Of a stretch of 64,000 nucleotides of DNA, positions 51,487 through 60,451 are shown in pieces; position 1 is the first letter of the stretch, and every line of letters starts with the position of its first letter. The notes beneath the pieces were generated by a model that saw only the letters and a list, made by a program, of their open reading frames with translations, was not told where the DNA came from and ran no database searches. The DNA is from Acidimicrobiales bacterium (GTDB taxonomy: Bacteria > Actinomycetota > Acidimicrobiia > Acidimicrobiales > JACCXE01). The stretch lies in NCBI GenBank assembly GCA_035546775.1, contig DASZWD010000030.1, forward strand, positions 143,526 through 207,525, read 5' to 3'. Made by a program: the position numbers and the translations under genes.

Positions 51487-52365
51487 ATGCCCACCAAGCG
51501 CGTCGCCGAACGCGAGACCAGCTCGGCCCTCGTGCCGCTCCCGCGCCAGACCGAAGAGCCGCCCACGCCGACGGATCCGCGGCTCGGCGACGTCGACGAG
51601 TGGGGCCGGTCCGAGCACATGCGTGCCCTCGCCCGTCGGGTCTACGAACCGATCTACAAGTACTGGTTCCGCGCCGAGTGGGAAGGCATGGAGAAGATCC
51701 CGCGGACGGGCGGTGCGCTGCTGGTGGCCAACCACGCCGGGGCCGTCCCGTCGGACGCGCCGGTGATCATGCACGGCATCGAAACCGAACTGCAGCGGCC
51801 CGTGTACGGCATGGCCGACCACTGGTTCAAGGGAATGCCGTACCTCGGCACGATGTGGTCCCGCGTCGGGGGCGTGGCCGCGGATCCGGAGAACGCCTAC
51901 CGCCTGTTGCGCGAGCAGAAGCAGCTCGCCCTGGTGTTCCCGGAAGGCACCAAAGGCACGTCCAAGACGTACGGCGAGCGCTACCAGCTGCGTCGCTTCG
52001 GTCGTGGTGGCTTCGTCGAAATCGCCATGCGCGCCGGAGTGCCGATCATCCCCATCGCCGTTGTGGGCGCCGAGGAGTCGATGCCCATCCTGGCCAAGAA
52101 CGCCACGCTGGCGCGCATGCTCGGCTTGCCGTACTTCCCGATCACGGCCAACCAGTTGGTGTTCGGCCCCGTGCTCGGCGCCGTCGCCTACTTCCCGGCG
52201 AAGTTCAAGCTGCGCGTGCTCGACCCCGTGCACTTCGACGTGCCGGCCGACCAGGAGCGGTACTCGAAGAGCCACGTGATGGACGAAGCCGAGCGCATCC
52301 GCGTCCAGCTGCAAGAAGCGCTGTTCGACATGTTGCGCACCCGCGCCTCGGTCTGGTTCGGCTGA
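51487..52365 (+). CDS. PlsC-like lysophospholipid acyltransferase
   Basis: A 292-residue acyltransferase of the PlsC superfamily. The catalytic motif appears as LVANHAGAVPSDAPVI, in which six rather than four residues separate His and Asp; some actinobacterial relatives also show this. The second motif is LVFPEGTKGTSKTYG, and VPIIPIAVVGAEES follows. It would acylate a lysophospholipid or related lipid at the membrane. It is followed one base after its stop by an epimerase gene, a pairing likely to share a pathway. Confidence 0.85.
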   Translation: MPTKRVAERETSSALVPLPRQTEEPPTPTDPRLGDVDEWGRSEHMRALARRVYEPIYKYWFRAEWEGMEKIPRTGGALLVANHAGAVPSDAPVIMHGIETELQRPVYGMADHWFKGMPYLGTMWSRVGGVAADPENAYRLLREQKQLALVFPEGTKGTSKTYGERYQLRRFGRGGFVEIAMRAGVPIIPIAVVGAEESMPILAKNATLARMLGLPYFPITANQLVFGPVLGAVAYFPAKFKLRVLDPVHFDVPADQERYSKSHVMDEAERIRVQLQEALFDMLRTRASVWFG

Positions 52366-52366
52366 C

Positions 52367-53413
52367 GTGGGAAAACGCGTCCTCATCACGGGCCTCGGCG
52401 GCTTCTGGGGCGGCCGGGCCGCCGAAGCGCTCGAACGCGACCCCGACGTCGAGATGATCGTCGGCCTCGACACGCAGGAGCCGACGGTCGAACTCGAGCG
52501 CACCGAATACGTGCGCGCCGACTCGAGCTATTCGATCCTGGCGCGCATCGTGGAGGCGACGCAGGTCGACACCATCCTGCACACGTTCCTCGAGATGGAC
52601 TCGACGCGCATCAGCGGACGGGCGCTGCACGAGATCAACGTGATCGGCACGATGAACCTCCTCGCCGCCGCCAGCACGCCGGGCAGTTCGGTGCGCCACA
52701 TCGTCGTGAAGTCCTCGACGCTGGTGTACGGGTCCAACCGCGAGGACCCGGCGTGGTTCCGCGAAGAGATGACCCGTCGTCGGCCACCGCGCACCCGCGT
52801 TGAACGCTCGATCCTCGAGGTCGAGGGGTACCTGCGCGACTTCGCCGAGGACAATCCGCACGTCGTCGTCAGTTTGCTGCGCTTCTCCAACGTGCTGGGC
52901 ACCGACATCCAGACGCCGCTGTCGCGTGCGCTGGAGTTGCCCGTCGTGCCCTATATCGCCGGCTTCGACCCACTGTTGCAGTTCACCGAAGAAGACGACG
53001 TCATCCGCTCGATGGAGTTCGTGATGCACAACCGCATCCCCGGGATCTTCAACGTCGCCGGCGACGGCAAGGTGCCCTGGAGCGAGGTCGTCTCGATCTG
53101 CGGCAAACGCCGCTTCCCGATCACACCGGTAGGAACGGGGGTGGTGGCGTCGCTGCTCGACACGATGCGCGTCGTCGACTGGCCGCCGGAAGTCCTCGAC
53201 CTGCTGCGCTACGGCCGCGGCGTCGACAACCGTCGCCTCAAGCGCGCCGGGTTTACCTACCGGCATACGTCGGCCGGCGCGGTCGAGAGCTTCGTGCGGG
53301 CTTCGCGGTTGCGCAAGACGGTCGGCAACTCGCGTCCCGACTACCACTACGAACGCGACGTGGAGAACTTCTTCCGTCACTCACCCGCCGTCGTGCGCGA
53401 ACGGAGCAATTGA
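52367..53413 (+). CDS. NAD-dependent epimerase/dehydratase (extended SDR)
   Basis: A 348-residue extended SDR. The nucleotide-binding motif is LITGLGGFWGGRAAEAL, and VKSSTLVYGSN holds the catalytic Ser region; the usual YxxxK is not obvious. The protein may therefore bind NAD without classic catalysis. It follows the acyltransferase gene directly, and its stop overlaps the enoyl-CoA hydratase start. A role in lipid or glycolipid metabolism is inferred from that order. Confidence 0.78.
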   Translation: MGKRVLITGLGGFWGGRAAEALERDPDVEMIVGLDTQEPTVELERTEYVRADSSYSILARIVEATQVDTILHTFLEMDSTRISGRALHEINVIGTMNLLAAASTPGSSVRHIVVKSSTLVYGSNREDPAWFREEMTRRRPPRTRVERSILEVEGYLRDFAEDNPHVVVSLLRFSNVLGTDIQTPLSRALELPVVPYIAGFDPLLQFTEEDDVIRSMEFVMHNRIPGIFNVAGDGKVPWSEVVSICGKRRFPITPVGTGVVASLLDTMRVVDWPPEVLDLLRYGRGVDNRRLKRAGFTYRHTSAGAVESFVRASRLRKTVGNSRPDYHYERDVENFFRHSPAVVRERSN

Positions 53414-54168
53414 TGAGCGAAGTCTCGCTGGCCGTCGACGACAACGGCGTCGCTCTCATCACGTTGAACGCGCCGGAGCGGCGCAACTCGATGAACCTCG
53501 AGATGGTCGAAGAGATCGTCGCCATCGTCGAGCAGTGCGTGAACGACAACGCGGTCGGTGCCCTCGTCGTCACCGGCGAAGGCAAGGGCTTCTGCGCCGG
53601 CGCCACCCTCGGTCATCTCGCTGGGTCGACGAGCGAGTCGGAGAGCCGCGCTGTCGGATCGGTGTACGACGGCTTCCTCGTGTTCGCCAACTGCCCCAAG
53701 CCGACGATCGCGGCGGTCAACGGTGCGGCCGTCGGCGCCGGCATGAACCTCGCGCTCGCCTGCGACGTTCGCATTGCGTCGACCAGTTCGAAGTTCATCA
53801 CGCGCTTTTTGGACCTCGGCCTGCATCCCGGCGGCGGCCACACCTGGATGCTCCAACGCATCGTCGGCCCGCAAGTGGCGCGGGCGATGGTGCTGTTCGG
53901 CCAGGAGTACTCGGGCGAAGACGCCGTGCGCTTCGGCCTCGCCTACGACTGCGTGGCCCCCGACGAGTTACTCCCACGGGCCCTCGAGATGGGGGCACGC
54001 GCCGCCTCGGCGCCGCGTGAGCTGTCGCGCCGCACGAAGGCCACGATGAACCGCATGTGGGACGTCGACACGTCGCGTGACGCCGTGCAGATCGAACTCG
54101 AAGTCCAGGCGTGGTCGCTCCAACAACCCGAGTTCAAAGAGCGGATTGCCAACTTCCAGAAGAAGTAG
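53413..54168 (+). CDS. Enoyl-CoA hydratase/isomerase family protein
   Basis: A 251-residue crotonase-fold protein. It shows ITLNAPERRNSMNLEMVEEI, the oxyanion region VTGEGKGFCAGATL, and KPTIAAVNGAAVGAGMNLAL. The usual second acidic catalytic residue region reads FLDLGLHPGGGHTWML, where one Glu of classic hydratases is replaced by His/Pro context, so isomerase or hydrolase activity is also possible. One TTA codon occurs at 53968. The ATG overlaps the epimerase stop. Confidence 0.85.
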   Translation: MSEVSLAVDDNGVALITLNAPERRNSMNLEMVEEIVAIVEQCVNDNAVGALVVTGEGKGFCAGATLGHLAGSTSESESRAVGSVYDGFLVFANCPKPTIAAVNGAAVGAGMNLALACDVRIASTSSKFITRFLDLGLHPGGGHTWMLQRIVGPQVARAMVLFGQEYSGEDAVRFGLAYDCVAPDELLPRALEMGARAASAPRELSRRTKATMNRMWDVDTSRDAVQIELEVQAWSLQQPEFKERIANFQKK

Positions 54169-54177
54169 TTCCGAAGC

Positions 54178-54204
54178 TGTCCATCTGACGAGGTCTCGTT
54201 CGTC
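54178..54204 (+). promoter_or_regulatory. Candidate ECF42 promoter TGTCCA-N17-CGTC
   Basis: TGTCCA (54178-54183) and CGTC (54201-54204) are 17 bases apart, about 30 bases before the YCII gene start. From memory, the ECF42 consensus in Streptomyces is TGTCGA with CGA/TC, so five of six -35 bases and the -10 match. This suggests that the downstream sigma factor drives its own two-gene operon. Confidence 0.55.
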
Positions 54205-54234
54205 GTGGGGTTTACCTAACCAAAGGAGAGACCG

Positions 54235-54573
54235 ATGAAGTACCTGCTGTTGATCTGCACCGACGAGGCCGCCGAGGCGACCAACGCCACCCCGGACCGC
54301 ACCGCTGAGTACATGAAGTGGGCCGAAGAGGCCGGCACCCGCGGTGTGCTCGTCGGCGGTGAGCGCCTGCGCCCGACGACCGACGCGACGACGGTCCGCA
54401 TCCGCAACGGCGAACTGCTCGTCGCCGACGGCCCCTTCGCCGAGACGAAGGAACAGATCGGTGGCTACTTCGTCATCGACGTTCCCAACATCGACGACGC
54501 GGTGAAGGCCGCGTCGATGCTGCCGGGCGCCCAGGACGGCACGATCGAGGTCCGCCCGATTTGGGAGATGTAG
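54235..54573 (+). CDS. YCII/DGPF-domain protein
   Basis: A 112-residue YCII-family protein with the hallmark VADGPFAETKEQIGGYF, which includes the DGPF motif. These small proteins regularly accompany ECF42 sigma factors, as here, where the sigma gene overlaps its end by 13 bases. They are thought to act with the sigma factor in an unknown response. AAAGGAGAG lies just before the ATG. Confidence 0.9.
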   Translation: MKYLLLICTDEAAEATNATPDRTAEYMKWAEEAGTRGVLVGGERLRPTTDATTVRIRNGELLVADGPFAETKEQIGGYFVIDVPNIDDAVKAASMLPGAQDGTIEVRPIWEM

Positions 54574-55787
54574 ACGGCCACATTTCTGGAGAGGTCGCGC
54601 AAGCCTTTCGTGACGAATGGGGGCGCGTGGTCGCGACCCTCATTCGCACGACGGGCGACTGGGACCTCGCCGAGGAGTGCGCCCAAGACGCCTTCGCTCA
54701 GGCGATCGAGGCGTGGGCGCGCGACGGCGTCCCGCGTTCGCCGGGCGCGTGGTTGACGACCGTGGCCCGCAACCGCGCCCTCGACCGCATCCGCCGTGAC
54801 CAGACTCGTGCCGCCAAGTACAAGGAGATCGCGGTGACGACCGACGACGAACCGGCCGAGCAGCCTCTCATCGCCGACGACCGCCTGCGCCTCATCTTCA
54901 CCTGCTGCCACCCGGCGCTACCGATCGAGGGCCGCGTGGCACTCACGCTGCGGACACTGGCCGGCTTGTCGACCGCCGAGATCGCCCGCGCCTTTCTGGT
55001 TCCCGAACCGACGATGGCGAAGCGGCTCGTGCGGGCCAAGGCGAAGATCCAACACGCCGGCATCCCCTATCGAGTGCCGCCACCGGAGTTACTGCCCGAG
55101 CGTGTCGAGGGCGTGCTCGGTGTGCTGTATCTGTTGTTCAACGAGGGCTACAACGCCACGTCGGGCGACGACCACGTCCGCGTCGCACTCTGTGACGAAG
55201 CGATCCGTCTGGCCGGCGCGCTGGCGGACCTCATGGCGGACGAACCCGAAGCCGCCGGCCTGCTGGCGCTGATGGAACTGCACCACGCGCGGCGCGCCGG
55301 GCGCGTCGACGCGCACGGTGACCTCTTGCCGCTCGAAGAGCAGGACCGCTCGACGTGGGACCTCGACGCCATTCGTCGCGCCGTTGCGCGCCTCGAGTCC
55401 GCCGAGCGGCGCGGCGCCCGCGGGCCCTACCAGCTGCAGGCGGCGATCGCCGCGTGCCACGCCATCGCCCCTGTTGCGGCGGCGACGGACTGGCCGCGCA
55501 TCGTGGCGCTCTACGACCAACTCGCCGGCATGGTGCCCACGCCGTTCGTGGCGCTCAACCGCGCCGTGGCCGTCGGTATGGCGTTCGGGCCCGAAGCCGC
55601 ACTGCCGCTGCTCGACGCGCTGGCCGGCGAGCTGGAGTCCTTCCATCTCTTCCACGCCACCCGGGGCGACATGCTGCGCCGTCTCGGCGACCGCGACGCC
55701 GCGGCGCAGGCGTTCACCGAAGCGGCGCGGCTCGCACCGACGGAAGTCCAGCGGCGCTATCTCGAACGCCGCAGCCACGAGGTGTGA
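54561..55787 (+). CDS. ECF42-type RNA polymerase sigma factor with C-terminal TPR-like extension
   Basis: A 408-residue sigma factor. Region 2 is DWDLAEECAQDAFAQAIEAW and VARNRALDRIRRDQ; region 4 is LTLRTLAGLSTAEIARAF. After about residue 180 a long helical extension follows (LLFNEGYNATSGDD, LALMELHHARRAGR, LYDQLAGMVPTPFVALNRAV), which is the hallmark of the ECF42 group. The C-terminal domain is needed for activity in characterised members. No anti-sigma gene is adjacent. The start appears to be TTG at 54561 inside the YCII gene. It has one TTA codon (55089). Confidence 0.88.
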   Translation: MGDVDGHISGEVAQAFRDEWGRVVATLIRTTGDWDLAEECAQDAFAQAIEAWARDGVPRSPGAWLTTVARNRALDRIRRDQTRAAKYKEIAVTTDDEPAEQPLIADDRLRLIFTCCHPALPIEGRVALTLRTLAGLSTAEIARAFLVPEPTMAKRLVRAKAKIQHAGIPYRVPPPELLPERVEGVLGVLYLLFNEGYNATSGDDHVRVALCDEAIRLAGALADLMADEPEAAGLLALMELHHARRAGRVDAHGDLLPLEEQDRSTWDLDAIRRAVARLESAERRGARGPYQLQAAIAACHAIAPVAAATDWPRIVALYDQLAGMVPTPFVALNRAVAVGMAFGPEAALPLLDALAGELESFHLFHATRGDMLRRLGDRDAAAQAFTEAARLAPTEVQRRYLERRSHEV

Positions 55788-55832
55788 CATGCGCCGCAGC
55801 GTCGGACAACCCCGGCTCCCTACTGTGGCCGC

Positions 55833-57068
55833 ATGCGACGGCTCCTGATCACGTTCGTGCTGCTGGCTGCGACGTTGGCGGTGATGCCGCAGCGCTCGGC
55901 CTACGCCTACGACGTCCAGGTCCACCGCGAGCCACCCCAGGTACCCAACCTCGGCGTCGCTCCCAAGCCGTTGCGGTTCGTCGCCGTCATCCCGACCAAA
56001 TATCCGCACGCCACCAAGCTGGCGAAGTTCGTGAAGTACCTGCCGCAGAGTCAGTGGCTCGCCGCGCTGCAGCAGGAGTATCCGCCCGCGCCCGGCTCAC
56101 CCCCGAACAAGCCGCAGGTCACCGTGATGATGGTCGACGACATGAAGGAGCCCTTCCACCATCAAATCCCCGACTTCTACTACCAGGACTACGTGTACGA
56201 CGCGTCGACCGCCGCCGCGGCGCCGAACTACCAGACGATCTACGTGCTGTTCCTGCGCTGCCAAGACGGCGGCGGCATGGACACTGCTGGTTGCAACTCT
56301 CACCATCCGCCGATGGTCTCCAACCGGGTGCACAACGGTCACGACGAGTCCTCGCTGTACACCGAAGGCGACACGTTCGCGGCCGTACTCGAACCCGGCG
56401 ATTTCCCGACGCACACACAGCAGGCAAGCCACGAGATCGCCGAGGCGTACACCGACACCGACGGTCTGGCCCAGTGGGAGCTGCAGACCGCCACACCAAA
56501 CCACCCGTGGAAGGACCAGCCGCCGTGGTTGAAGCAGCAGGGAACCGTCGAGCTGGCCGACATCGCCGGCGACACCCGCTGGTACGAAACTGACGGGGGA
56601 CGGACCTATCGCTTCACGCGCGTGTTCGCCAACTCGCGCGCGCAAGCCGGCCTCGACGATCCGTACGTGCCGGTTTCGCCGTATCCCGTCTTCGGCGTCT
56701 CGAGTCCGCTCGGCGACCAACCGCACGACTGGTTCAAGTTCACGCTGCCGAGCGCCATAGACGTGCCCATGACGGCGTGGGCCGCGGCGGACTCCGTCGG
56801 CACCTTCAACGTGAAGGCAAAGCTCCTCGCCAGCGGCGGCGACGACCCGAACTTCTGCACGTCCCTCCCACGGTCCGTGTGGACCGTCTCGAACTCCGTC
56901 ACGTTCCACTTCAGGGTCAATCCGCCCGCGTCGGTACATCCGGGAACTTCCTCGTGGTGCACGTTCCGTTTCGAGAGCTTCCAGACGAACGGGCCCGCTG
57001 ACGCCGACGAGGGCTACTTCTGGGGCGTCGGCCTTCACCTGTCCGTGCCGGAGTCGACGCCGACCTAG
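55833..57068 (+). CDS. Secreted protein with HEIAE motif, possible metalloprotease
   Basis: A 411-residue exported protein. A signal peptide ends near SAYAY. In the middle lies QQASHEIAEAYTDTDGLAQW: the SHEIAEAxTD pattern occurs in secreted proteins of unknown function and looks like a zinc-binding HExxE motif. Two cysteine pairs (RCQDGGGMDTAGCN, and SSWCTF with FCTS) may form disulfides. The last 120 residues look like a beta-sandwich domain (DWFKFTLPSAIDVPMTAW). Peptidase activity is a guess. Its stop overlaps the convergent sulfotransferase stop by four bases. Confidence 0.6.
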   Translation: MRRLLITFVLLAATLAVMPQRSAYAYDVQVHREPPQVPNLGVAPKPLRFVAVIPTKYPHATKLAKFVKYLPQSQWLAALQQEYPPAPGSPPNKPQVTVMMVDDMKEPFHHQIPDFYYQDYVYDASTAAAAPNYQTIYVLFLRCQDGGGMDTAGCNSHHPPMVSNRVHNGHDESSLYTEGDTFAAVLEPGDFPTHTQQASHEIAEAYTDTDGLAQWELQTATPNHPWKDQPPWLKQQGTVELADIAGDTRWYETDGGRTYRFTRVFANSRAQAGLDDPYVPVSPYPVFGVSSPLGDQPHDWFKFTLPSAIDVPMTAWAAADSVGTFNVKAKLLASGGDDPNFCTSLPRSVWTVSNSVTFHFRVNPPASVHPGTSSWCTFRFESFQTNGPADADEGYFWGVGLHLSVPESTPT

Positions 57069-57949
57069 AGCTCCCAGTCGGCGTCGTCGAGGTAGCGCGT
57101 CGGGTCGGTCGCGTCCCAGCCGGCGCGCACGTCGGCGAGTTGCTCGGCGCTGATGCGTGAACGCCAGGCGTCAGCCATAGCGGAGGTGTTGCGCGTGGTG
57201 CCGAGCGGGTCGTCGGCGCCGCGGGTGATGTCGCCGTGCGTGCTCGCCTGAAGCGAGCGGGCGACGTCGTCGGTCCACGTGAGCCCCGCGACCTCGAACA
57301 AGTCGACGAAGCTCGACTGCGGATCGCGGCACAAGCCTTCGTAGGTCACCGTCGCCGCCGGGAACGCGGCGTCGACACGGTGACACGCGATCCCCTGCAC
57401 CGCGCCGATACGCGCCCAGAAGTTGGCCGCCACGTCGGGCAGCGACGGCCGCGTGCGTTCGAGGAAGCGTTGCTCGTAGATGCCGTCCCAGCCCCAGCCG
57501 CGCTCGTGCAAGCTGACGGCCACCGCCGCGGGGTGGCGCACGATCGTAAGCAGGATCGGGTCGAGCGCCCGCACATACCACTCGACCGCGAGTGGGTTCA
57601 CTTCCTTGATCACCACGCGCTTGCCGAGGCGCGCGGACAACCCGAGGGGCGCCACCGTCGCGGGCCCGAACGCCGGGACTCCGGCGGCGGCGAACCGCGC
57701 CGGCCAAGGATACGACGCGGGCGGGTTGTCGGGGTCGACCTCGAAGAACGTGGCTCTCCCCTGCTCGGCCACGTGCACCTCGCTCACCGGCTCGTTGAAG
57801 TAGATCGCCTCGGGCGCGTCACCCAGCGTGCGCCCGACCCACGTCGTGCCGCTGCGCGGCATGCCGAGCACGAGCACCGGCGGCGGGCGCACCGGCACCA
57901 GCCGGCCCAACCACAGACTGACGCGACCGTGCCGCGCCCAACCGCGCAA
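57065..57949 (-). CDS. Sulfotransferase family protein
   Basis: A 294-residue sulfotransferase. The 5'-phosphosulfate loop is VLGMPRSGTTWVGRTLGD and the 3'-phosphate region is LLTIVRHPAAVAVSLHERGW, both binding PAPS. The acceptor is unknown; glycolipids are typical in actinobacteria. The C-terminus reads WRSRISAEQLADVRAGWDAT. It sits four bases before the acetyltransferase gene in the same direction. Confidence 0.85.
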   Translation of the reverse strand: MRGWARHGRVSLWLGRLVPVRPPPVLVLGMPRSGTTWVGRTLGDAPEAIYFNEPVSEVHVAEQGRATFFEVDPDNPPASYPWPARFAAAGVPAFGPATVAPLGLSARLGKRVVIKEVNPLAVEWYVRALDPILLTIVRHPAAVAVSLHERGWGWDGIYEQRFLERTRPSLPDVAANFWARIGAVQGIACHRVDAAFPAATVTYEGLCRDPQSSFVDLFEVAGLTWTDDVARSLQASTHGDITRGADDPLGTTRNTSAMADAWRSRISAEQLADVRAGWDATDPTRYLDDADWEL

Positions 57950-57952
57950 GCG

Positions 57953-58567
57953 CTATCGCACCCAGGCGTCGAGCAGTTCGCTGCCGCGCTCGGCCCACTC
58001 CTCGGCCGTCATGGCGTGGCGCACGTGGTCTTCCCACACGCCGTTGATCTCGAGGTACCGGGTGGCGATGCCCTCCTCGCGAATGCCGAGCTTCGCCATC
58101 ACGCGACGAGACGGCGCGTTGCGCGGGATGATCGCCACCTGCACGCGGTGCAGGCCGAGTTCCTCGAAAGCGAAGCGCATCACGACGACGACGGCTTCGG
58201 GAGTGAGGCCGTTGCCGGCCTGCTTCTCGTCGACCCAGTAACCGACGTAGCAACTCTGGAAGGGGCCGCGCTGGATTGAGCTGATGTTGATCTCGCCGAC
58301 GAGTTGGCCGTCGAAGAACATGCCGAAGCCGTAGCCGGTGCCGAGCTGTCGCTCGCGGTCGCGCGCCGCGCAGCGCGATGCGAAGGCGCGGCGATCCGTC
58401 GACGGATCGGCGTGGCCCGCCGGGATGCTCGGCTCCCACTTGCGCAGCCAGCCCGCCGAGCGCGAGCGCACCTCGGTCCACTGGTCGAAATCGGTGGCCT
58501 CGAGCGGGCGCAGCACGAGGCGGCGTCCTGCCAGCTGCACCGGCGCTGTGGTGCGTAGCAAAGCCAA
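57953..58567 (-). CDS. GNAT acetyltransferase, RimJ/RimL type
   Basis: A 204-residue N-acetyltransferase. It shows RLVLRPLEATDFDQWTEVRS at the start, the acetyl-CoA-binding region VDEKQAGNGLTPEAVVVVMR and VAIIPRNAPSRRVMAKLGIR. The R/Q-x-x-G-x-A/G variant here is QAGNGL. Substrate candidates are ribosomal protein N-termini or small molecules. It lies between the acetyl-CoA-synthetase-like gene and the sulfotransferase gene on one strand. Confidence 0.88.
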   Translation of the reverse strand: MALLRTTAPVQLAGRRLVLRPLEATDFDQWTEVRSRSAGWLRKWEPSIPAGHADPSTDRRAFASRCAARDRERQLGTGYGFGMFFDGQLVGEINISSIQRGPFQSCYVGYWVDEKQAGNGLTPEAVVVVMRFAFEELGLHRVQVAIIPRNAPSRRVMAKLGIREEGIATRYLEINGVWEDHVRHAMTAEEWAERGSELLDAWVR

Positions 58568-58582
58568 CTCCCTAATCCCCCG

Positions 58583-60451
58583 TTACACCGCCGCTCGTAC
58601 GGCTTCAATCGTTGCCGGATCTTCCAGCGACGACAAGTCTCCCACGTCCTGCCCGGTCACGACCCCTCGAACCGCACGGCGCAGCACCTTGGCGTTGCGC
58701 GTCTTGGGCAGCGCCGTCGTGAACTTCACCATGCTCGGAGCGAACGACTTGCCGAGGGCGTCGGCCACGAACGCCTTCAGCTCGGCGCGCAGATCCTCGG
58801 TGGGTGACGCGTCCGGCGCCAGCACGACGAAGCACCACAGCGCTTCACCCTTGACGTCGTCGGGCACGCCGACCGCGGCCGCTTCGGTAACGGATGGGTG
58901 GGTCACGAGGACGCTTTCGACTTCGGCGGGACCGAGGCGCTTGCCCGCGACCTTGATCGTGTCGTCGCTGCGGCCGTGGAGGAACCAGTCGCCGTCGGCG
59001 TCGATCGACGCCCAGTCGCCGTGCACCCACACGTCCGGCCAGCGACTCCAATACGTGTCGAGGTAGCGCTGCGGATCCTTGTAGATGCCTCGCGTCATGC
59101 CCGGCCACGGCTTGGTGCAGACGAGTTCGCCGACGGCACCGCGCACCGGTTGGCCCTCGTCGTCGAACACGTCGACGGCCATCCCGAGGCAGGGACCGCC
59201 GAGGCTCATCGGCTTGATCGCGTGGATCGGATGCGGCGACAGGAAGCAGGCGCCGACTTCGGTTCCTCCGCTTATGTTGATGATCGGGCACGCTTCGCCG
59301 CCCACGACGCGGTAGTACCAAAGCCACGGCGACTCGTTCCACGGTTCGCCGGTGGAGCCGAGGATGCGCAGGCTGCCGAGGTCGTGCTCGTGCACGAGAT
59401 CGTCGCCATGACTCATGAGTGAACGCACGAGCGTCGGGCTGATGCCCAGCACCGTCACGCCGTGGCGCTCGATGTAATCCCAGAGCCGGTCGGGCGCCGG
59501 CCAGTCAGGCGCCCCTTCGTAGAGCATCAACGTGGCCCGGTTCGCCAGCGTGCCGACGACCTCCCACGGCCCCATGATCCAGCCCATGTCCGTGAACCAG
59601 AACAGGCGGTCGTCGGGGCGTACGTCGAACTGGAACGCCACCTCCTCGGCGACCTTCACCAAGAAGCCGGCGTGCGTGGCGATCGTGCCCTTCGGCCGGC
59701 CGGTCGTGCCCGACGTGTACGCGATGAACAGCGGGTGTTCGCTGTCGACCGTTACCGCGTCGAGCGGCGCGTCCGTCGGCGCCGGCCAGTTGCGCCCGAC
59801 GCACAGCACGGTGGTGACCGTGGGGCAATGCGCGATTGCTTCTTCGGCCACGCCGATCATGTCGACGGTCTTGCCGCGGCGGCTGGCGCCCGCCGCCGTC
59901 AGCAGCGCTTTGGCTTCCGCGTCCTGCAAGCGGGTGGCGACGGCGGCCGCGCCGTAGCCGGAGAACAACGGCAGGAAGATCGCGCCCACCGCCATCACGC
60001 CGAGCAGGCCGGCGACCGTTTCGGGCAGCATCGGCATGAACACGCCGACGGTGTCGCCCTGGCCGACGCCCGCGTCGCGCAACGCCGCGGCCACGCCGCT
60101 CGCGGCGTTGGTCAATTCGGCGTAGGTCCACTCGCGGACGTCGCCGTTTTCGCCTTCCCACACGATGGCGGTGCGGGTAGCCGGCGCGGCCAGCAGCGTG
60201 TCGACGGCGTTGAGCCGACCGCCGGTGAACCACGTCGCCCAGGCGATGCCGTTGTCGGTGTTGAGGACTTCGCTGTAAGGCGTGCGGAACTTGATGTCGA
60301 GCCACCGCACGATCTCGTTCCAGAACCACTGCGGTTCTTCGACCGACTTCTCGTACAGCAAGTCGAACTCGCCCGGGACGTGCTCAGCTTCCATGAAGCG
60401 ACCGAGGTTGGTGTCCTCGGGATCGCACGGCTCCCACACGACCTTGCTCAC
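58583..60451 (-). CDS. Acetyl-CoA-synthetase-like AMP-dependent acyl-CoA ligase
   Basis: A 622-residue acyl-adenylate-forming enzyme. The P-loop motif is YTSGTTGRPKGTIATH, then FTDMGWIMGPWEV, GISPTLVRSL, GSTGEPWN and GGTEVGACF. The hinge HGRSDDTIKVAGKRLGPAE and the catalytic Lys in LPKTRNAKVLRRAVR complete it. The length and N-terminus (PQWFWNEIVRWLDIKF) are close to acetoacetyl- or acetyl-CoA synthetase-like proteins. A short-chain acid is the likely substrate. The GTG start overlaps the aminotransferase stop (GTGA). Confidence 0.85.
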   Translation of the reverse strand: MSKVVWEPCDPEDTNLGRFMEAEHVPGEFDLLYEKSVEEPQWFWNEIVRWLDIKFRTPYSEVLNTDNGIAWATWFTGGRLNAVDTLLAAPATRTAIVWEGENGDVREWTYAELTNAASGVAAALRDAGVGQGDTVGVFMPMLPETVAGLLGVMAVGAIFLPLFSGYGAAAVATRLQDAEAKALLTAAGASRRGKTVDMIGVAEEAIAHCPTVTTVLCVGRNWPAPTDAPLDAVTVDSEHPLFIAYTSGTTGRPKGTIATHAGFLVKVAEEVAFQFDVRPDDRLFWFTDMGWIMGPWEVVGTLANRATLMLYEGAPDWPAPDRLWDYIERHGVTVLGISPTLVRSLMSHGDDLVHEHDLGSLRILGSTGEPWNESPWLWYYRVVGGEACPIINISGGTEVGACFLSPHPIHAIKPMSLGGPCLGMAVDVFDDEGQPVRGAVGELVCTKPWPGMTRGIYKDPQRYLDTYWSRWPDVWVHGDWASIDADGDWFLHGRSDDTIKVAGKRLGPAEVESVLVTHPSVTEAAAVGVPDDVKGEALWCFVVLAPDASPTEDLRAELKAFVADALGKSFAPSMVKFTTALPKTRNAKVLRRAVRGVVTGQDVGDLSSLEDPATIEAVRAAV

